The translations under genes were made by a program, and so were the position numbers. A DNA stretch of 7,691 nucleotides from an uncultured Oscillospiraceae bacterium (GTDB taxonomy: Bacteria; Bacillota; Clostridia; Oscillospirales; Acutalibacteraceae), in contig CAJKBW010000117.1 of NCBI GenBank assembly GCA_905198295.1, positions 1 to 7,691 on the forward strand, written 5' to 3'. Below are positions 4,742 to 7,691 of the stretch, piece after piece. The notes beneath the pieces are model-generated. The model searched no databases. It saw only the letters and a program-made list of their open reading frames with translations, and was not told the DNA's origin. The first letter of the stretch is position 1; every line of letters begins with the position of its first letter.

Positions 4742-7691
4742 ATGGCAGGCAAAAAAATAGTTTCTGTGCTGTCGGCGCTGCTGTTTCTGGCCTCCGCCTT
4801 TAGTGCGGCCGCTGCCAGCTATCAGCACGGTGATAAAGTCAATGTGACCGTTACCGAATGCTGGGCATTCCACGGGGGCAGAGCCCCTGGCGAAACTTCC
4901 ACATCAAACGGCGGAAACCGAGGAAACGCCTATAACAATCGTCTATATTGGTATGAGGGTTATGCGATTGATGTACTGCAAATCGAAGGTTTGTATACTC
5001 CGCAGTACGACGGGCGCACCTTCTTTTATTGTATTCACAAATGGGAACCCTACGGAGATAAGACGAATGGGCAGGTACAACGGCAATTCTATACGAGCAG
5101 CAGCGGGAACCTGTTTGACAGCCTGTATTGGAACAGCTTGGGAGCAGAAAAGCGAAGACTGCTGCAGCTGTTGTCGATCTATGGTTTTCCAGCCCGGACA
5201 CCCGAGAAGCTGGGGGCGCCGTCGGTGGACGATGCTTATGCCGCTACCCAGGCAATTGCCTGGGAGATCGTCACCGGGCGCCGGACGCTGGATGGCTTTA
5301 CGCCAAATTACAAGTCCGCCGGGAATGAGGCCGCCCCCAAAGTGGCCCGGGCCAAGAATAACGCCACTTATTTTTTGGACTGCTATATGCACTATGCTTA
5401 CGACGGCAACGGCCATTCTATTGGGGAACCCACGCCGGCGCTGGCGGCCTATGACAAAATCTGGGCGGATATGTCCCGTCACGATACCCTGGCGAGTTTT
5501 TCCGGGCAGACACTCACGCTGACATGGGATGACGCCATAGGCGCTTACACCGGATCACTCACCGATACAAACGGGATGCTGGCGAACAGTTTCCTGACCA
5601 CCTCTTTACCTTCCGGTATATCCTGCGATATTTCGGGAAATGCGGTGACGTTCAACTCCCAGCAAGAGATCAGCAAACCGGTTAAGGTGGAATTCCAAAA
5701 GGATCTGTCTACCATGTGTAAGTCCGCCCCCTTTGCGGTATTGGAGACGATAAACGGAGAACCCGGCCAGGAAATGATGTCCGGCGTCATGGACGATCCC
5801 CGCTGGTTTACTCTCAACCTTCGCACCTCCAGCGGCCGCATCGAAATCGAAAAGCAGTCGGCGGACAATATCGTCGCCGGGATGAAATTCCGCATTGTCG
5901 GGGTGAATGTTGACTTTGAGCAGACTGTAACGACCGGGAGCGACGGCAAGGCAAACCTTTCCCTCCCTGCCGGCACCTTCCGTGTTTTTGAGGTGGACGT
6001 GCCGGACCGGTATGAAACGCCGCCGGAGCAGACGGTCAGCGTAACCGAAGATAACAGCACGGTGGTGCTTTTCCGCAACAACTACAAATACGGCTCCGTG
6101 AAGCTGGTGAAATCTTCAGAGGACGGAAAGGTTGGCGATATTCCCTTCCGCATTGTCGGCAACGGCGTCGATCAGGTCATCACCACCCAGCCCGACGGGA
6201 CGTTCCTGTGGGACAGGTTGCTTCTGCCCGGCGTCTATGAAATCACCGAGCAGACAGACGACAAATACGAACCGCAGGCCACCCAGCGCGTCACGGTGGT
6301 GGCGGGCCGTACCTCTGCGGTAACATTCAACAACGTCCTCAAGCGCGGGACACTGGAGGTTGCCAAAACATCCGAGGACGGGCTGAAGGAGGGATTGACC
6401 TTCCGGCTGTCCGGCACATCGCTCTCCGGCCTGCCGGTGGAGCAGTACGCGGTGACGGACGCGGACGGTATCGCCCGGTTTGAAGACGTCCTCGTCAGCG
6501 GCGGTATCCCATATCTGCTGGAAGAGGTGGGGACGCCGGATCGGTATGTGGTACCGGCCAACCAGACCGCTGTCATTGAGTGGAACAAAGTAACGCACAA
6601 ATCCTTTGAAAACGTCCTGAAGAAATGGCAGGTCGTCATCACCAAGTCGGACGATGAAACCGGCACGGCACAGGGGAACGCCTCCCTGGCCGGGGCGGTT
6701 TACGGCGTGTTCAAGGGAGAGCAGCCCATCGACCGCTACGAAACGGATGCGGCGGGGCAGTTCACCACCCGTTTTTATCCCTGCGGCGCCGACTGGACGA
6801 TCCGCGAACTGGAACCGAGCGAAGGCTACCTGCTGAACGAAACCATTTACCACGTCGGCGCTCAACCGGAACTGTATGAATTGGAATACAACCAGACCGC
6901 CCTCGACGTGGTGGAAACCGTCAAAAAGGGCCGGGTGGCGATCCTCAAGCACAACGATGACGGCTCCACCGGCATCGAGCACCCGGAAGTAGGCGCAGAA
7001 TTCCAGCTATTTCTCAAGACGGCCGTTTCCTACGAACAAGCCAGGGAAACCGAGCGTGATGTGCTTGTCTGTGATGAAAACGGATTCGCCCAGTCCAAGG
7101 ATTTGCCCTACGGCCTATATACCGTTGTCCAGACCAAGGGCAAGGAAGGTACGGCGCTGATGCCCGCCTTCGACGTGTTCATCCAGGAAGACGGACAGAT
7201 TTATCGCTACCTTATCAATAACGCCACCTTTGAGGCGCTGGTGGAAATCGTCAAGAAGGACATTGAAACCGGAAAGGTCATCCCCGCAGTGGGGATCGGC
7301 TTCAAGGTGCGAAACACCGATACCGGCGGCTATGTGGTGCAGCATATCAATTACCCCACCCCTATGGACATCGACACCTTCTATACCGACTCCACGGGCC
7401 GCCTGATGCTGCCGGAACCGCTTCCCTATGGGCACTATGAAATTCTTGAACAGTGTACGGCCTATGGCTATGTCCTGAGCAGCGAGCCAGTACCCTTCAC
7501 GGTGGATGGTACACAAACGACCATTACGGTAGAGAAACACAACATCGCCCAGAAGGGGCAGATCCTCGTCAAAAAGTCCGGTGAGGTGTTTTCCTCCGTG
7601 ACGGAAACCGACGGGATCTATCAGCCTGTGTATGCCGTGACCGGCCTGCCGGGGGCTGTCTACGCAGTGTATGCCGACATGGATATCACCA
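4742..7691 (+). CDS. Giant Cys-Gln thioester surface adhesin with tandem CnaB-like domains (3' truncated by window edge)
   Basis: A single frame stays open from ATG 4742 to the window end (983 codons, incomplete). Domains in order: signal peptide (1-25, likely cut after AAAA); thioester domain (about 30-225) with FYCI giving Cys97 and TQAIAW giving Gln170, the pair expected to form the internal thioester that can bond covalently to a target surface; a beta-rich region (about 230-365) with Cys295 and Cys326; then CnaB-like domains starting near residues 366, 451, 536, 628, 730, 834 and 939 (last one cut). These repeat a pattern of a first-strand Lys, a mid-domain Glu and a C-terminal Asn: K371/E417/N446-447, K457/E503/N530-531, K542/E595/N624, K838/E903/N934. 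Domain 4 lacks the Asn and domain 5 has Gln797 for Glu. By family knowledge it is secreted and probably sortase-anchored, but any LPXTG motif is off-window. It follows a lipoprotein gene and terminator within a mobile element, suggesting a role in cell contact, possibly during conjugation (inference). Confidence 0.9.
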   Translation, partial: MAGKKIVSVLSALLFLASAFSAAAASYQHGDKVNVTVTECWAFHGGRAPGETSTSNGGNRGNAYNNRLYWYEGYAIDVLQIEGLYTPQYDGRTFFYCIHKWEPYGDKTNGQVQRQFYTSSSGNLFDSLYWNSLGAEKRRLLQLLSIYGFPARTPEKLGAPSVDDAYAATQAIAWEIVTGRRTLDGFTPNYKSAGNEAAPKVARAKNNATYFLDCYMHYAYDGNGHSIGEPTPALAAYDKIWADMSRHDTLASFSGQTLTLTWDDAIGAYTGSLTDTNGMLANSFLTTSLPSGISCDISGNAVTFNSQQEISKPVKVEFQKDLSTMCKSAPFAVLETINGEPGQEMMSGVMDDPRWFTLNLRTSSGRIEIEKQSADNIVAGMKFRIVGVNVDFEQTVTTGSDGKANLSLPAGTFRVFEVDVPDRYETPPEQTVSVTEDNSTVVLFRNNYKYGSVKLVKSSEDGKVGDIPFRIVGNGVDQVITTQPDGTFLWDRLLLPGVYEITEQTDDKYEPQATQRVTVVAGRTSAVTFNNVLKRGTLEVAKTSEDGLKEGLTFRLSGTSLSGLPVEQYAVTDADGIARFEDVLVSGGIPYLLEEVGTPDRYVVPANQTAVIEWNKVTHKSFENVLKKWQVVITKSDDETGTAQGNASLAGAVYGVFKGEQPIDRYETDAAGQFTTRFYPCGADWTIRELEPSEGYLLNETIYHVGAQPELYELEYNQTALDVVETVKKGRVAILKHNDDGSTGIEHPEVGAEFQLFLKTAVSYEQARETERDVLVCDENGFAQSKDLPYGLYTVVQTKGKEGTALMPAFDVFIQEDGQIYRYLINNATFEALVEIVKKDIETGKVIPAVGIGFKVRNTDTGGYVVQHINYPTPMDIDTFYTDSTGRLMLPEPLPYGHYEILEQCTAYGYVLSSEPVPFTVDGTQTTITVEKHNIAQKGQILVKKSGEVFSSVTETDGIYQPVYAVTGLPGAVYAVYADMDIT
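5840..7691 (+). repeat. Tandem array of about seven diverged CnaB-like domain repeats (within the adhesin)
   Basis: Units start near 5840, 6092, 6347, 6623, 6929, 7241 and 7556. Each opens with a beta strand ending in Lys (IEIEK, VKLVK, LEVAK, VVITK, VAILK, VEIVK, ILVKK) and has a central DG/DENG/DSTG turn and a Y-x-x-x-E type strand. The units are 85 to 105 residues long and diverged in both protein and DNA, so this is an old domain array rather than a recent duplication. Confidence 0.85.

Noticed and set aside
4943..5522. Overlapping open frames on both strands within the thioester domain region
   Set aside because: Both overlap the signal-peptide/thioester frame that contains the Cys-Gln motifs; the alternatives are low-complexity Arg/Pro-rich translations typical of shadow frames.
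6116..6982. Minus-strand 288-residue open frame opposite the CnaB repeats
   Set aside because: The + strand frame is continuous with the thioester/CnaB protein and has clear domain repeats; the antisense frame shows no domain features.
1..7691. CRISPR array, rRNA, insertion sequence or toxin-antitoxin pair
   Set aside because: No regularly spaced identical repeats, no rRNA sequence, no IS-type transposase with terminal repeats and no small toxin/antitoxin gene pair could be seen.

Overview
The window looks like a piece of an integrative and conjugative (or mobilisable) element from a Gram-positive gut-type Clostridia (Oscillospiraceae/Ruminococcaceae-like). That assignment is inference. It rests on strong GGAGGTGAT-type ribosome binding sites, a large serine recombinase overlapping a tRNA 3' end, a Soj/ParB-type pair, a lipoprotein with a Thr-rich stalk, and a long secreted thioester/CnaB adhesin. 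Base composition is moderately GC-rich in genes and clearly AT-rich in the recombinase-parA gap. All genes are on the + strand.

Layout: (1) positions 3-260 hold the C-terminal end of an unrecognised protein. (2) 301-1755 encodes a 484-residue large serine recombinase. Its last codons lie inside a minus-strand 3' fragment of a tRNA-Met gene (1734-1779), the probable attachment core. (3) 1756-2037 is a non-coding, AT-rich gap with the rest of the tRNA fragment, a possible -10 box, a 12-bp-phased direct repeat (1903-1923) and the parA ribosome binding site. (4) 2038-2835 and 2828-3796 encode overlapping, translationally coupled ParA and ParB. A perfect 11-bp inverted repeat (3796-3820) starts at the parB stop and is a candidate parS or operator. 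(5) 3859-4665 encodes a 268-residue lipoprotein with a Ser/Thr/Pro stalk and an unrecognised C-terminal domain, followed by a strong intrinsic terminator (4682-4709). (6) From 4742 to the right edge runs an open, incomplete gene for a very large surface protein: signal peptide, Cys-Gln thioester domain, a beta-rich linker region and at least seven tandem CnaB-like domains.

Working model: the recombinase moves the element in and out of a tRNA-Met site, ParAB stabilises the excised or replicating form, and the lipoprotein and giant adhesin face outward, perhaps helping recipient-cell or host contact. The tRNA fragment is notable because no 5' half of the tRNA follows it. The sequence therefore reads as an attP junction (circular form) or as a boundary between two elements stacked at one tRNA, rather than a simple chromosome-element edge. 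I see no clearly unprecedented system. The junction, the palindrome, the mixed CnaB triads and the uncharacterised lipoprotein are the parts most worth a second look.
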